In this document: positions 33,116 through 42,520 of the stretch, piece by piece
Numbering within the stretch: the stretch's first letter is position 1
Layout: each line of letters begins with the position of its first letter
Assembly: GCA_965200035.1 (NCBI GenBank)
Contig: OZ241334.1
Location: 3,410,001 to 3,474,000, forward strand
Direction: 5' to 3'
Length of the DNA stretch: 64,000 nt
Origin: UBA1952 sp965200035
Lineage (GTDB): Bacteria; Bacteroidota; Bacteroidia; Chitinophagales; Chitinophagaceae
The notes under the pieces: model-generated
What the model was told of the DNA's origin: nothing
Seen by the model: the letters and a program-made list of their open reading frames with translations, nothing else
The model's database searches: none
Position numbers and translations under genes: made by a program

Positions 33116-36100
33116 ATGAGGATAAAGTTTTACCTATTACTGCTCCTGACCATTATTTCAGGCACCGGCTCCCTCAACGCGCAACGATGCGCTTCCGATG
33201 AAGTGAACCAGGCATTAATGCAGCGCGATCCGAATTTCGCTCATGTCTTACAGGCCAGAGCCGTAAAGTGGGCGCAGCAGAATGCCGCTCATGCTAACGG
33301 GCTGGTAGTAAGTTCAGCCAACGGACCGGTTTATGAAATTCCGGTTGTAGTGCACATCATGCATACGGGCGTGCCGGTCGGGAACATCAATAATCCAACA
33401 GATGCTACAGTAGCTACGTACATTGATTTTCTGAATAAAACCTATGCGGCTCAATGGAGCTTTTACAATGATACCAACAATGGCGGTGTGCGCGTGCCGA
33501 TCAAATTCGTATTGGCAAAACGCGCCCCCGGCGCCTGCGGCGGTATAGCAACCACGGGTATCAACCGCATCAATGTCTCTGCTATTTACCCGAACTATAC
33601 AGCCAATGGCATTAATCAAAGCACTTCCAGTGGTGTGGATGACTCGGTGCTGAAGTCGCTCAGTATCTGGCCAAGCCAGGATTATTACAATATCTGGATG
33701 GTCAATTATATTGATGGCCCTACAGGTGGTATTGGCGGCTACGCTTATTTTCCCGGAGTGTCTTCCTGGCTTGATGGAACCGTGCTTCTGGCGCAGTATG
33801 CCAGTCCGTATTCCAATGGCTCTTATTACTATGCCGTTCCGCATGAGCTTGGCCATGCGTTCGGATTGCTGCACACCTTCCAGGGCGGCGGTACCAGCAC
33901 CTGCCCATCCAATGCCAATTGTTCTACCGATGGCGATCAGGTCTGCGATACAGAGCCACACATTAACCTGAACAATGGCGTTTGCGCTTCCGGAACCAAT
34001 AGCTGTACCGGCCTGCCATACGCTGGTGTGCAATACAATTTTATGAACTATACGGCCTGTCCCGCACGCTTTACTCCCGGGCAGCGCACCAAGATTCTCT
34101 TCAACCTGATCAACTACCGCGGTGGACTGATCAATTCGCTGGGCACTACCGCGCCTGCTGCGTTCACGGCTCCTACTACTGCCTGCATTCCTACCATCGT
34201 CAATGCACGCAACAACTATGACATGGGCCCGCACGAAGTATCTCTCGCAGATATGAATGTAAGCGGCTCCGGCTATACCAACGATGGCTATAAAGTATAT
34301 GTAGATCATACCTGTACACAAACAGCGGCACATGTGACCGTAGGTAGCAGCTATACCTTGTCTGTAAATACTTACAGCAATCAGCAAAACGTACGCGCGT
34401 GGATCGATTACAACAATGACGGCACCTTCTCGGCAGCTGAAATGGTAATGAGCCACACCGGCACTACCGGCGATGAAACCCATACGGGCACTTTTACCAT
34501 CCCATCTACCGGCGTGACTACCTGTACAAATCTGCGTATGCGCGTAGTGGCTGACTGGTATCTTGCAGGTACACTTCAGCCATGCAATGCGCTTCAGTAT
34601 GGCCAGGCGGAAGATTATACGGTAGTGGTCGCGCCGGCGGTTGTAACGCCAACTGTGGCTATCTCTGCAAACCCAACCGGAAGCATCTGCGCCAGCACGT
34701 CTGTTACCTTTACCGCTACTACCACAAATACTGTTTCCCCCTCTTATCAATGGAAAAAGAACGGCGTAGCTGTAGGTCTTAATCAGACTACCTACACCAA
34801 TAATTCCTGGACAAACAATGATGTGATCACGCTTGAGGTAACCTCTACTGCGGGATGCGCCGGTACTATTATAACTACTGCCAGCAACAGCATTACAATG
34901 GCGGTTTCCGGCAGCCTGACACCATCTGTTACTGTCAGTGCCAATCCCGGAAATAATATCTGCGCCGGCACCGGCGTAACCTTCACCGCTAATCCAACCA
35001 ACGGCGGCACCTCACCTACGTATCAGTGGAAGAAGAACGGTAACATTGTTGGCGGCAGTACAGCTACTTATACGGATAATGCATTGATCAATAATGATGT
35101 GATCACCGTAGTAATGACCAGCAGCGCGGTCTGCGCCTCTCCAGCTACTGCCACGAGTACCGGCATTACTATGATCGTAAATACAGTAGTAGCACCATCT
35201 GTAACGGTAACTACCAATACAGGCACTTCCGTTTGCGCCGGCACTAATGTGACGTTTACCGCCAATCCAACCAACGGCGGCACTACACCTTCTTACCAAT
35301 GGAAAAAGAATGGCGCTAACGTAGGCATCAACAACGCTAATTACAGCGATAACACACTTTCGAATAATGACGTTATTTCCGTAGTGCTTACCAGCACGGC
35401 CGGATGCGCATCGCCACTTACGGCTACAGGTTCCGTGACCATGTCTGTAAGCACTGCGCTGGTACCTTCTGTAATCATCGCTGCCAATCCGGGCAATACT
35501 ATATGCACCGGCACCAGCGTAACATTTACCGCAACTCCTACGAATGGCGGCACGATACCTACTTACCAATGGAAGAAAAACGGAACGGTTGTAGGCAGCG
35601 GAGCTACTTATATAAATGCTGCGCCGGCTAATAATGATGTAATAACTGTTGTGATGACGAGCAATGCATCCTGCGTAAGCCCTGCTACGGCTACATCCAA
35701 CGCCATAACAATGATCGTCGGCACAACTGTTATTCCATCTGTTACAATCGCAGCCAATCCTGGTACCACCATCTGCGCCGGCACATCTGTAACCTTTACT
35801 GCTACGCCGGTGAATGGTGGCACTACACCTGCCTATCAGTGGAAAAAGAATGGGGTGAATGTAGGCGGCAACACGGCTACTTATACAGATGCCGCTTTGG
35901 CTAACAGCAATGTGATCACCGTACAGATGGCCAGCAGCTCATCCTGCGCAAGCCCTGCAACGGCTAACAGCAATTCTCTTACCATGACCGTAAACCCTGT
36001 GGTAACGCCTACGGTAACAGTGAGCACCAATACAGGTACCACCGTATGCGCGGGCACTCAGGTTATCTTCTCCGGCGGTGTTACCAATGCAGGAGCTACT

Positions 36101-37828
36101 CCTACTTACCAATGGAAGAAGAATGGTGCAAACGTAGGCACAGGCATCAATTCTTATGGGCCAGTAACAGTAGCTAACAATGACGTGATTACCCTGACCC
36201 TGACATCATCCGCAGCCTGTGCATCGCCGGTAGCTGTTACCAGCGCGAATGTTACTATGATTGTATCTCCGGCAGTTACACCATCTGTTACGATTGCAGC
36301 CGCACCGGGCAACACCATCTGCGCAGGCACAGCAGTCACCTTTACGGCAACGCCTGTAAATGGCGGAGCAAACCCTGTGTACCAGTGGAAGAAGAACGGC
36401 GTGAATGTAGGCGGTAATGCTGCTATTTATACAGATGCGGCTCTGGCGAATACCAACACCATTACCTGCGTGCTCACTTCCAATGCTTCGTGTGCCACCA
36501 CTACTACAGCTACCAGCAATGCCATTACCATGACGGTCAATCCGCTGGTCAATCCGCTTGTAAGCATTACCGTAAATCCTGCCGGACCAATCTGCGCCGG
36601 TACGCCGGTTACGTTTACAGCTACACCGGTGAATGGTGGCAGTGCTCCAAGTTATAATTGGCAGCGTAACATTATGAATGTACCCGGTAACAGTAATGTC
36701 TTTGGCCCGATTGTATTGGCGGATAGAGATTCTGTCAAGGTAGTGCTTACCAGCAATGCAACCTGTGCAATCTTCCCTACTGTTACCAGCAATGTGATCA
36801 ACATGACGGTTAATCCACTGGTTACGCCTGCTGTCAGTGTTACTTCAAGCGCTACCGGCGCTATCTGCTCCGGAGTGCCTATATCATTTACCGCTACTGC
36901 TACAAATGGCGGCACTACTCCGGCGTATCAGTGGAAACTGAACGGAGCGGCTGTGGGCACCAATAGCACGGCCTATACACTTTCGAGTCCTGCAAGCGGA
37001 AATGTGATAACCGTAGAGCTGACCAGCAATGCGATCTGTGCAACACCTGCGACAGTAATAAGCGTGCCTTTAGATTTGGTAGTAAAGCCTTCCGTGACGC
37101 CATCTGCTACCATCACCGTAAATCCCGGTGATACGATCTGTGCAGGCACGGTAGTTACCTTTACCGCAACACCTGCGAATGAAGGCAGCAATCCGCAATA
37201 TACCTGGAGGCGCAACGGGGTGAGCGTTCAGACCGCCAGCACCACTTATGCCCAGATCAATACCAACGACAGCGACATCATCACGCTTGAGCTGACATCG
37301 GATGCGCTCTGCGCGACTAATACCCATGCGCTGGCCAATATCATTACCATGCGCGTGAATGATCTGCCGTTGCCGGTGATCACGGCCAACGGTCATCTGC
37401 TGCGTACCGGAAGCTTCACCGCTTACCAGTGGTATGTGAATGATACCGCTATTGCCGGAGCAACCGCAGATACCCTGCTGGCCACGAGAACAGGTAGCTA
37501 TAAGGTAATGGTGACCGATGCGCAGGGCTGTAGCAACACTTCTGCCGTACACGTTAACAGCACCGTAGGCATCGGTCAGATGCCGGCCGGAAATAATGAA
37601 GTAGCTATCTTCCCGAACCCGACCCGCGGCATCGTGTACATTCAATCAAAAGAAAGCGCGATCAACATACGGGTGTTTACGGTAGAAGGAAAGCTGGTGA
37701 TGGAATACAATGACGTGAAGAAAATTGATATCACTCACCTCGCTGATGGACTGTACACGATTCAGATCCGCAATAAGAACGGTGAGCTGTTGAAGACCAG
37801 CCGTCTTACCAAGGCTACAGGATACTGA
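33116..37828 (+). CDS. Secreted M43-family zinc metalloprotease with GEVED domain, ten Ig-like repeats and T9SS sorting domain
   Basis: 1570 residues. A signal peptide (about 1-22) precedes an M43 (pappalysin/cytophagalysin) catalytic domain, with zinc site HELGHAFGLLH near residue 243 and the downstream Met-turn segment YNFMNYTACPARFTPGQ. A GEVED domain lies at about 385-505 (RAWIDYNNDGTFSAAE ... YGQAEDYTVVV). Ten Ig/PKD-like repeats of about 90 residues follow (core ICAGTSVTFTATP, then YQWKKNG), an eleventh divergent one, and a type A T9SS sorting domain (AIFPNPTRGIVYIQS ... LADGLYTIQI). It is an exported surface or extracellular protease. Long antisense frames inside it are by-products of the repeats. 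Confidence 0.93.
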   Translation: MRIKFYLLLLLTIISGTGSLNAQRCASDEVNQALMQRDPNFAHVLQARAVKWAQQNAAHANGLVVSSANGPVYEIPVVVHIMHTGVPVGNINNPTDATVATYIDFLNKTYAAQWSFYNDTNNGGVRVPIKFVLAKRAPGACGGIATTGINRINVSAIYPNYTANGINQSTSSGVDDSVLKSLSIWPSQDYYNIWMVNYIDGPTGGIGGYAYFPGVSSWLDGTVLLAQYASPYSNGSYYYAVPHELGHAFGLLHTFQGGGTSTCPSNANCSTDGDQVCDTEPHINLNNGVCASGTNSCTGLPYAGVQYNFMNYTACPARFTPGQRTKILFNLINYRGGLINSLGTTAPAAFTAPTTACIPTIVNARNNYDMGPHEVSLADMNVSGSGYTNDGYKVYVDHTCTQTAAHVTVGSSYTLSVNTYSNQQNVRAWIDYNNDGTFSAAEMVMSHTGTTGDETHTGTFTIPSTGVTTCTNLRMRVVADWYLAGTLQPCNALQYGQAEDYTVVVAPAVVTPTVAISANPTGSICASTSVTFTATTTNTVSPSYQWKKNGVAVGLNQTTYTNNSWTNNDVITLEVTSTAGCAGTIITTASNSITMAVSGSLTPSVTVSANPGNNICAGTGVTFTANPTNGGTSPTYQWKKNGNIVGGSTATYTDNALINNDVITVVMTSSAVCASPATATSTGITMIVNTVVAPSVTVTTNTGTSVCAGTNVTFTANPTNGGTTPSYQWKKNGANVGINNANYSDNTLSNNDVISVVLTSTAGCASPLTATGSVTMSVSTALVPSVIIAANPGNTICTGTSVTFTATPTNGGTIPTYQWKKNGTVVGSGATYINAAPANNDVITVVMTSNASCVSPATATSNAITMIVGTTVIPSVTIAANPGTTICAGTSVTFTATPVNGGTTPAYQWKKNGVNVGGNTATYTDAALANSNVITVQMASSSSCASPATANSNSLTMTVNPVVTPTVTVSTNTGTTVCAGTQVIFSGGVTNAGATPTYQWKKNGANVGTGINSYGPVTVANNDVITLTLTSSAACASPVAVTSANVTMIVSPAVTPSVTIAAAPGNTICAGTAVTFTATPVNGGANPVYQWKKNGVNVGGNAAIYTDAALANTNTITCVLTSNASCATTTTATSNAITMTVNPLVNPLVSITVNPAGPICAGTPVTFTATPVNGGSAPSYNWQRNIMNVPGNSNVFGPIVLADRDSVKVVLTSNATCAIFPTVTSNVINMTVNPLVTPAVSVTSSATGAICSGVPISFTATATNGGTTPAYQWKLNGAAVGTNSTAYTLSSPASGNVITVELTSNAICATPATVISVPLDLVVKPSVTPSATITVNPGDTICAGTVVTFTATPANEGSNPQYTWRRNGVSVQTASTTYAQINTNDSDIITLELTSDALCATNTHALANIITMRVNDLPLPVITANGHLLRTGSFTAYQWYVNDTAIAGATADTLLATRTGSYKVMVTDAQGCSNTSAVHVNSTVGIGQMPAGNNEVAIFPNPTRGIVYIQSKESAINIRVFTVEGKLVMEYNDVKKIDITHLADGLYTIQIRNKNGELLKTSRLTKATGY
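34640..37345 (+). repeat. Ten tandem ~270-bp coding repeats (Ig-like domains)
   Basis: Each unit encodes a strand with ICAGT.VTFTA (a Cys), T(N/V)NGGT.P.YQWKKNG, and a closing segment ...NNDVITV.LTS.A.CASP.TATS (second Cys). Units 2-5 and 7 are most alike. DNA similarity between units is high enough for recombination to change the copy number. Confidence 0.88.
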
Positions 37829-37851
37829 TCATCCACGATATAGTCTTATGC

Positions 37852-37881
37852 AAAAGGCAGCCGGAACAGGCTGCCTTTTTT
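37852..37881 (+). terminator. Terminator after the M43 gene
   Basis: aaaaggcagcc (37852-37862) with ggctgcctttt (37869-37879), continuing into more T. Confidence 0.85.
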
Positions 37882-37935
37882 GTTGCCTTTAAGAGTTTGC
37901 GAAGCTGAAAGGACAGGCTACTGTAAATACATACC

Positions 37936-38006
37936 GCTGTGGGATGCTTCCTTGCGTCAGCATGACTTATACAGCGGTCATCCTGAGGCACGAAGGATCC
38001 CACAGC
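37936..38006. repeat. REP-like inverted pair (REPIN-like hairpin), copies 4 and 5
   Basis: A plus-oriented copy (37936-37967) is followed after about nine bases by an inverted, partly diverged copy (37977-38006; ggtcatcctgaggcacgaag then gatcccacagc). The pair can fold into a hairpin of about 30 bp. It sits in the 456-bp gap 37829-38284, which otherwise has only the terminator and AT-rich leader sequence. Confidence 0.85.
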
Positions 38007-38284
38007 GGGCAACTAGACCTACTTATACAGGCACAACATTGCATTTTGCATAGCAGAGATAAAAGTTTTCCGTGAGAACATTTTTAAGCAGCATACAATG
38101 GATTCCTGACGGAATAACAAAGCCCGGGCAAGAGCATTTACAGTAAGCAACTGAATCACATCTACGAATGACCAACGACTAAAGACCAATGAAGAACAAC
38201 ACCATACCGGAAATATTAATCCCCCCACAGACGGCACAGAATAGTTGCTGCGTGCGTTCTATATTTACGGTACAATCATTATTC

Positions 38285-40369
38285 ATGAAAAAGAGGCTCG
38301 TATTTGGTCTGCTCATCAGCGCAGGTCTGCTCAGTCATTATCAGGGCACTGCACAGAAAAAAGCAGTGACTAAAAAAACTCCGGCTCCGGCCAAAATTCC
38401 CTCCCAAGCACCTGCTATGCCTAAATCAATTGATCCGGCTAATCTGGATGTAAGCGTTAAGCCCGGCGACAACTTCTATCAGTACGCAAATGGCGTATGG
38501 CTGAAAAACAATCCCATTCCTTCTTCCAAGACCAGTTGGGGCAGTATGGATATCATTCGCCTCACCAATCTGGAGCGCTTACGCAAGCTTTGCGAAGAAG
38601 CGGCCAAGAACAATACACAGAACACCATCAACCAGCGCGTGGGTGACCTGTACACCAGCGCTATGGACACTGTGCGCATCGAGCAATTGGGCTATATGCC
38701 CGTGAAAGATGAGTTGGTACGCCTCAGCTCACTCTCCACCAAAAGCGAAGTGCTGAACGAGATCGTAACACTGCGCACCAAAGGCGTAAACGGATTGCTG
38801 TACGGCTTTAGTGTAGGGCCGGATGATAAGGATGTGAATGTAAATATTGCGCGTCTTGGACAGGGCGGCACTACCTTGCCCGACCGAGATTATTACCTGA
38901 AGGCCGATGCCCGCAGCGAAAGCATCCGCAAAGCCTACGTGAGCTACATCACCGATTTGTTCAAGCTCACCAGCGATGACGATGTAACGGCTACCGCAAA
39001 AGCCGCTGCGATCATGCGTATCGAAACCAGCCTCGCTGCTGCACAGATGAGCCGCACGGAAATGCGCGACCCGATAAAGACGTACAATAAATTTTCTGTA
39101 ACGGCCTTCAGCCAGCGCACGCCCGGCCTCAACTGGGTCCAGCTCCTGCCCATGATGAAGATAGCAGGCACCGATAGTCTGATCGTCAATAATCCTTCTT
39201 TCTTCAAAGCTGCTGATTCTTTATTTGCCGCCACACCGGTTGCCGATTGGAAAGCCTACCTGCAGTGGGCTACACTGCGCTCAAAAGCACCATACCTGAG
39301 CAGCGCCTTTGTGAAGCGCAACTTTGAATTTGCCCGCGTGATCACCGGACAAAAAGAAATGACTCCGCGCTGGCAGACTATGACCAGTGTGGTGGATAAT
39401 AATCTGGGCGAGCTGCTCGGTCAGCTTTATGTAGCGGAATATTTTACGGCAGATGCCAAGAAGCGGATGCTGGCGATGGTGCAGAATATACAGCAGACAT
39501 TTGCCGACCGCATCAGGCGCGTAGATTGGATGGAAGATGTGACGCGCCAGCGCGCATTGGAAAAGCTGAACGCTATCGTAAACAAAATCGGCTTTCCTGA
39601 TAAGTGGGAGACTTATGACGGGGTAGTGGTCCGCCCGGATGATTTCGTAGGTAATCTCAATCGCATCAATACCTGGGAATACAATGATATGGCAGGCCGC
39701 ATCAGCAAGCCGGTAGATAAGAAAGAGTGGGGTATGACGCCGCCAACGGTCAATGCCTATTACCGCGCTTCCAACAATGAGATAGCTTTCCCCGCCGGCA
39801 TTCTGCAATCACCGTTCTTCGACTTCAGCACGGATGATGCGGTCAATTATGGCGGTATAGCAGCCGTAATCGGTCATGAGCTGACGCATGGCTTTGACGA
39901 TAAAGGCCGCCTTTATGGGGCGGATGGTAACCTGAAGGACTGGTGGACGCCCAAGGATGCAGAGCGCTTTAATGCGCGTGCCAGTGAAGTAGCCGAGCAG
40001 TTCGATGGATTTACGGTTAATGACTCCATTCACGTAAACGGAAGGCTTACCCTCGGAGAAAACCTGGCAGATCTCGGTGGCCTCAATATTGCTTACGAGG
40101 CTTTTAAGAAGACACCGCAGGGCAAGAGCAATAAAAAAATTGACGGCTTTACGCCCGACCAGCGTTTCTTCCTGAGCTGGGCGCAGGTATGGCGCAAGAA
40201 TATTCTGCCGGAATCTGCTGCACAACAGATCGTAGTTGATCCGCACAGCCCCTCTACCTATCGTGTGAATGGCCCGCTGAGCAATATAGATGCCTGGTAC
40301 ACCGCTTTCAACGTGCAGCCGGATAATCAGATGTACAAGCCTAAGGAAAGGCGCACTATAGTTTGGTAA
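38285..40369 (+). CDS. M13 family zinc metallopeptidase (neprilysin/PepO-like)
   Basis: 694 residues from ATG 38285, chosen for its signal peptide (MKKRLVFGLLISAGLLSHYQ); the frame is open 32 codons upstream without a signal. The zinc-binding HELTH is at about residues 531-535 (AVIGHELTHGFDDKGRLYGA), the third ligand Glu is at about 592 in GENLADLGGL, and the NAYY substrate-binding motif is in PPTVNAYYRASNNEIAFPAG. The C terminus ends in ...RTIVW, as usual for the family, with a Trp at the end. It cleaves short peptides, probably in the periplasm or on the surface. Confidence 0.95.
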   Translation: MKKRLVFGLLISAGLLSHYQGTAQKKAVTKKTPAPAKIPSQAPAMPKSIDPANLDVSVKPGDNFYQYANGVWLKNNPIPSSKTSWGSMDIIRLTNLERLRKLCEEAAKNNTQNTINQRVGDLYTSAMDTVRIEQLGYMPVKDELVRLSSLSTKSEVLNEIVTLRTKGVNGLLYGFSVGPDDKDVNVNIARLGQGGTTLPDRDYYLKADARSESIRKAYVSYITDLFKLTSDDDVTATAKAAAIMRIETSLAAAQMSRTEMRDPIKTYNKFSVTAFSQRTPGLNWVQLLPMMKIAGTDSLIVNNPSFFKAADSLFAATPVADWKAYLQWATLRSKAPYLSSAFVKRNFEFARVITGQKEMTPRWQTMTSVVDNNLGELLGQLYVAEYFTADAKKRMLAMVQNIQQTFADRIRRVDWMEDVTRQRALEKLNAIVNKIGFPDKWETYDGVVVRPDDFVGNLNRINTWEYNDMAGRISKPVDKKEWGMTPPTVNAYYRASNNEIAFPAGILQSPFFDFSTDDAVNYGGIAAVIGHELTHGFDDKGRLYGADGNLKDWWTPKDAERFNARASEVAEQFDGFTVNDSIHVNGRLTLGENLADLGGLNIAYEAFKKTPQGKSNKKIDGFTPDQRFFLSWAQVWRKNILPESAAQQIVVDPHSPSTYRVNGPLSNIDAWYTAFNVQPDNQMYKPKERRTIVW

Positions 40370-40384
40370 GTCATATTCTTTTAT

Positions 40385-40422
40385 AACAAACAAAGGCCGC
40401 TGAAAAGCGGCCTTTGTTTGTT
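40385..40422 (+). terminator. Terminator after the M13 gene
   Basis: A perfect 17-bp stem: aacaaacaaaggccgct (40385-40401) with agcggcctttgtttgtt (40406-40422), loop gaaa. Confidence 0.88.
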
Positions 40423-40529
40423 AAGAGCCATACTTGACGGGCAAGAAGATTATGCTCACCAGAAATCTCTTGAAAAGAACAGCCGGGTCATAGGTTTTCA
40501 GCAATTACAAATCAGCTTCCGGTAGGCGG

Positions 40530-40665
40530 ATGTCATTTCCGGACTCTTGGTCAGTACAAACCAAGAGCCCGTCAGTGATGACCAGGAGCTCGTCGGCACA
40601 AACCAGGAGCACGATAACGCTAACGAAGAGCTCGTCAGCGCTGACCAACGATCGGGCAACGGCTG
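40530..40665. repeat. Degenerate 21-bp tandem array 3
   Basis: The triplet gtc (or gat/ggc) recurs at 40550, 40571, 40592, 40613, 40634 and 40655, exactly every 21 bases. Unit example: agtgatgaccaggagctcgt then c. It begins with two array-2-like words (cttccggtaggcggatgtca, then tttccgga), about 20 bases apart. It lies in the 485-bp gap 40370-40854; the rest of that gap is an AT-rich leader. Confidence 0.82.
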
Positions 40666-40854
40666 AGACCTTTCATTGGGTACCGTTCAGGCACACATTT
40701 ACCTGGTCTGTGGAGCGGTGCCAATATAGCACATTTTATATCAGCATTAAAATTAATGAAGCAAAATAATTATCTGTTTCTACAGAATGATTAACATTAA
40801 TATAAATTAGTTTAATTAATTTGCAGACGGCCTAACGGCGCCTACCTATTTGTT

Positions 40855-41217
40855 ATGCTCACTGTTGAAGATGTAATGCTGCACATCGCTCAGGATCTGC
40901 GCGACTATACCAATACAGACCAAACTGCCGCCATTGAAGAATTTCTGGCAGGGAGTATGTTCGACTTCTCCATTGCGATTACAACTGATGTGGAAGAGAC
41001 CGAATTTGACTTCGTGAACCGTTACGGGCCTGGTCATTCTTTCTTCTTCCGGCTGGCCGATTATGAACACGGCAAGCTACTGGCGGGACAAATGTATTGG
41101 ATATTGCAGGGCTCCAGGCCTGATCTGAGCGGTTACAAAGGCCATTTTTTTAAGCCCGCCGACCGGCTTTATCTTTTTGTACATTTGCGCAATATTAATC
41201 CCCCGCCCGTTTTATAA
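40855..41217 (+). CDS. Hypothetical protein, 120 residues
   Basis: Begins MLTVEDVMLHIAQDLRDYTN; soluble, with acidic N-terminal half and aromatic-rich C-terminal half (GHFFKPADRLYLFVHL). No recognised domain. Probable own leader (AT-rich, ttaatttgcag resembles a -7 element). Located just ahead of the ribosomal cluster but separated from it by that cluster's promoter. Confidence 0.6.
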   Translation: MLTVEDVMLHIAQDLRDYTNTDQTAAIEEFLAGSMFDFSIAITTDVEETEFDFVNRYGPGHSFFFRLADYEHGKLLAGQMYWILQGSRPDLSGYKGHFFKPADRLYLFVHLRNINPPPVL

Positions 41218-41348
41218 TAGTGCTGGTTTACAGTATATTTCATTCCTGTTAGGAAGGATTCAGCATGCTGAAGTGAAGCACAAAATAAGAGACTGCCCGC
41301 CTCATGGATGGACATGAGAAAAAAAGTCAAAAATTTCTCTCAAATTAT

Positions 41349-41379
41349 TTTGTCAAATAAAATCATACTCCTACCTTTG
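41349..41379 (+). promoter_or_regulatory. Main promoter of the S10-spc ribosomal operon
   Basis: TTTG (41349-41352), a 19-base spacer and TACCTTTG (41372-41379) match the Bacteroidota housekeeping promoter exactly. The bases after it (cagtccc) resemble those after the tRNA-Cys promoter (catcccg). The rpsJ ATG is 41 bases downstream. Confidence 0.82.
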
Positions 41380-41420
41380 CAGTCCCAAATTTTAGAACGG
41401 GTAGAAGCTATTTATAAGTT

Positions 41421-41726
41421 ATGTCACAGCGTATCAGAATCAAGCTGAAATCTTACGACCACAATCTGGTGGATAAATCGGCAGAGAAAATTGTAAAGAC
41501 GGTACGCAACACAGGCGCCGTAGTAACAGGTCCAATTCCTTTACCGACCGAGAAGCAAATCTTTACTGTATTGCGTTCTCCACACGTAAATAAGAAAGCT
41601 CGCGAGCAGTTCCAGCTTTGCACGCACAAGCGTCTGCTGGATATCTACACTTCTTCTTCGCGCACTGTAGATGCTCTGTCGAAGTTAGATCTGCCAAGCG
41701 GTGTTGAAGTTGAGATTAAAGCATGA
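41421..41726 (+). CDS. rpsJ: 30S ribosomal protein S10
   Basis: 101 residues, standard length. SQRIRIKLKSYDHNLVDKSA, GPIPLPTEK, VNKKAREQFQLCTHKRLLDI are classic S10 landmarks. It is a head protein of the 30S subunit and also the NusE partner in antitermination. First gene of the cluster, directly after the main promoter; a 142-bp spacer separates it from rplC. The usual upstream neighbours rpsL-rpsG-fusA are not in the window. Confidence 0.97.
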   Translation: MSQRIRIKLKSYDHNLVDKSAEKIVKTVRNTGAVVTGPIPLPTEKQIFTVLRSPHVNKKAREQFQLCTHKRLLDIYTSSSRTVDALSKLDLPSGVEVEIKA

Positions 41727-41868
41727 TGATTACAGGTCCGGTCCCGGCCTTCCCTCCAAAGGGGCAAACAAGGATCACAACGTTCTTCGTAAAGACTGAA
41801 AAAACATTCATCCCGGTCCACACTCGCCACATGGCAAGCACCCGGGCGCTGAATAAAAAATAATAATA

Positions 41869-42486
41869 ATGAAAGGTATTATTGGTAAAAAAATTGGCAT
41901 GACCAGCATTTTTGAGCCTAATGGTAAGCAGACTGCCTGCACCATTATTGAGGCTGGTCCGTGTGTGGTAACACAAAAGAAAACCGTAGATACCGACGGT
42001 TACAATGCACTACAGATCGCTTTTGGTGAAAAGAAAGAAAAGAACACCACCAAAGCAATGATCAATCACTTCTCTAAGGCAAGCACAACGCCTAAGTCTG
42101 TAGTTAAAGAACTTCGCAATTGTTCCATTGATAAGCAAGTAGGTGAAACCATCGGCTGCGACATCTTCGAAGAAGGTGAGAAGGTAGCAGTAGTTGGCAT
42201 TACCAAGGGTAAAGGCTTCCAGGGCGTAGTAAAGCGCCACGGTTTTAGCGGTGTGGGCGAGGCTTCTCACGGTCAGCATGACCGTCAGCGCGCTCCGGGC
42301 TCTATCGGTGGCTCTTCTTATCCTTCCCGCGTATTCAAGGGTATGCGTATGGCCGGCCGTATGGGTGGCGATCGCGTAAAAGTGAAATCACTGCGCGTAG
42401 TAAAGGTATATCCTGAGCAGAATTATATCCTGATCACAGGTTCTGTTCCCGGTCACAATGGTTCAATCGTTTTAATCCAAAAATAA
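41869..42486 (+). CDS. rplC: 50S ribosomal protein L3
   Basis: 205 residues. MKGIIGKKIGMTSIFEPNGK at the start, and the central loop with HGFSGVGEASHGQHDRQRAP and GSIGGSSYPSRVFKGMRMAG, which reaches towards the peptidyl-transferase centre. The Gln of the GQ methylation-type motif is present in the loop. Starts after an AAT-repeat leader (aataataatg). Confidence 0.97.
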   Translation: MKGIIGKKIGMTSIFEPNGKQTACTIIEAGPCVVTQKKTVDTDGYNALQIAFGEKKEKNTTKAMINHFSKASTTPKSVVKELRNCSIDKQVGETIGCDIFEEGEKVAVVGITKGKGFQGVVKRHGFSGVGEASHGQHDRQRAPGSIGGSSYPSRVFKGMRMAGRMGGDRVKVKSLRVVKVYPEQNYILITGSVPGHNGSIVLIQK

Positions 42487-42520
42487 GCCTGGCGTAAGCT
42501 AAGGACTAATTATAGTAGTC

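Noticed and set aside
33314..34750. 478-codon minus-strand frame inside the M43 protease gene
   Set aside because: Antisense to the catalytic and GEVED domains, which are plainly coding. The long open frame reflects the codon pattern of the sense gene.
40530..40769. 79-codon frame over array 3
   Set aside because: Ser/Thr-rich heptads are a by-product of the 21-bp period; no leader, and the frame ends in AT-rich non-coding sequence.
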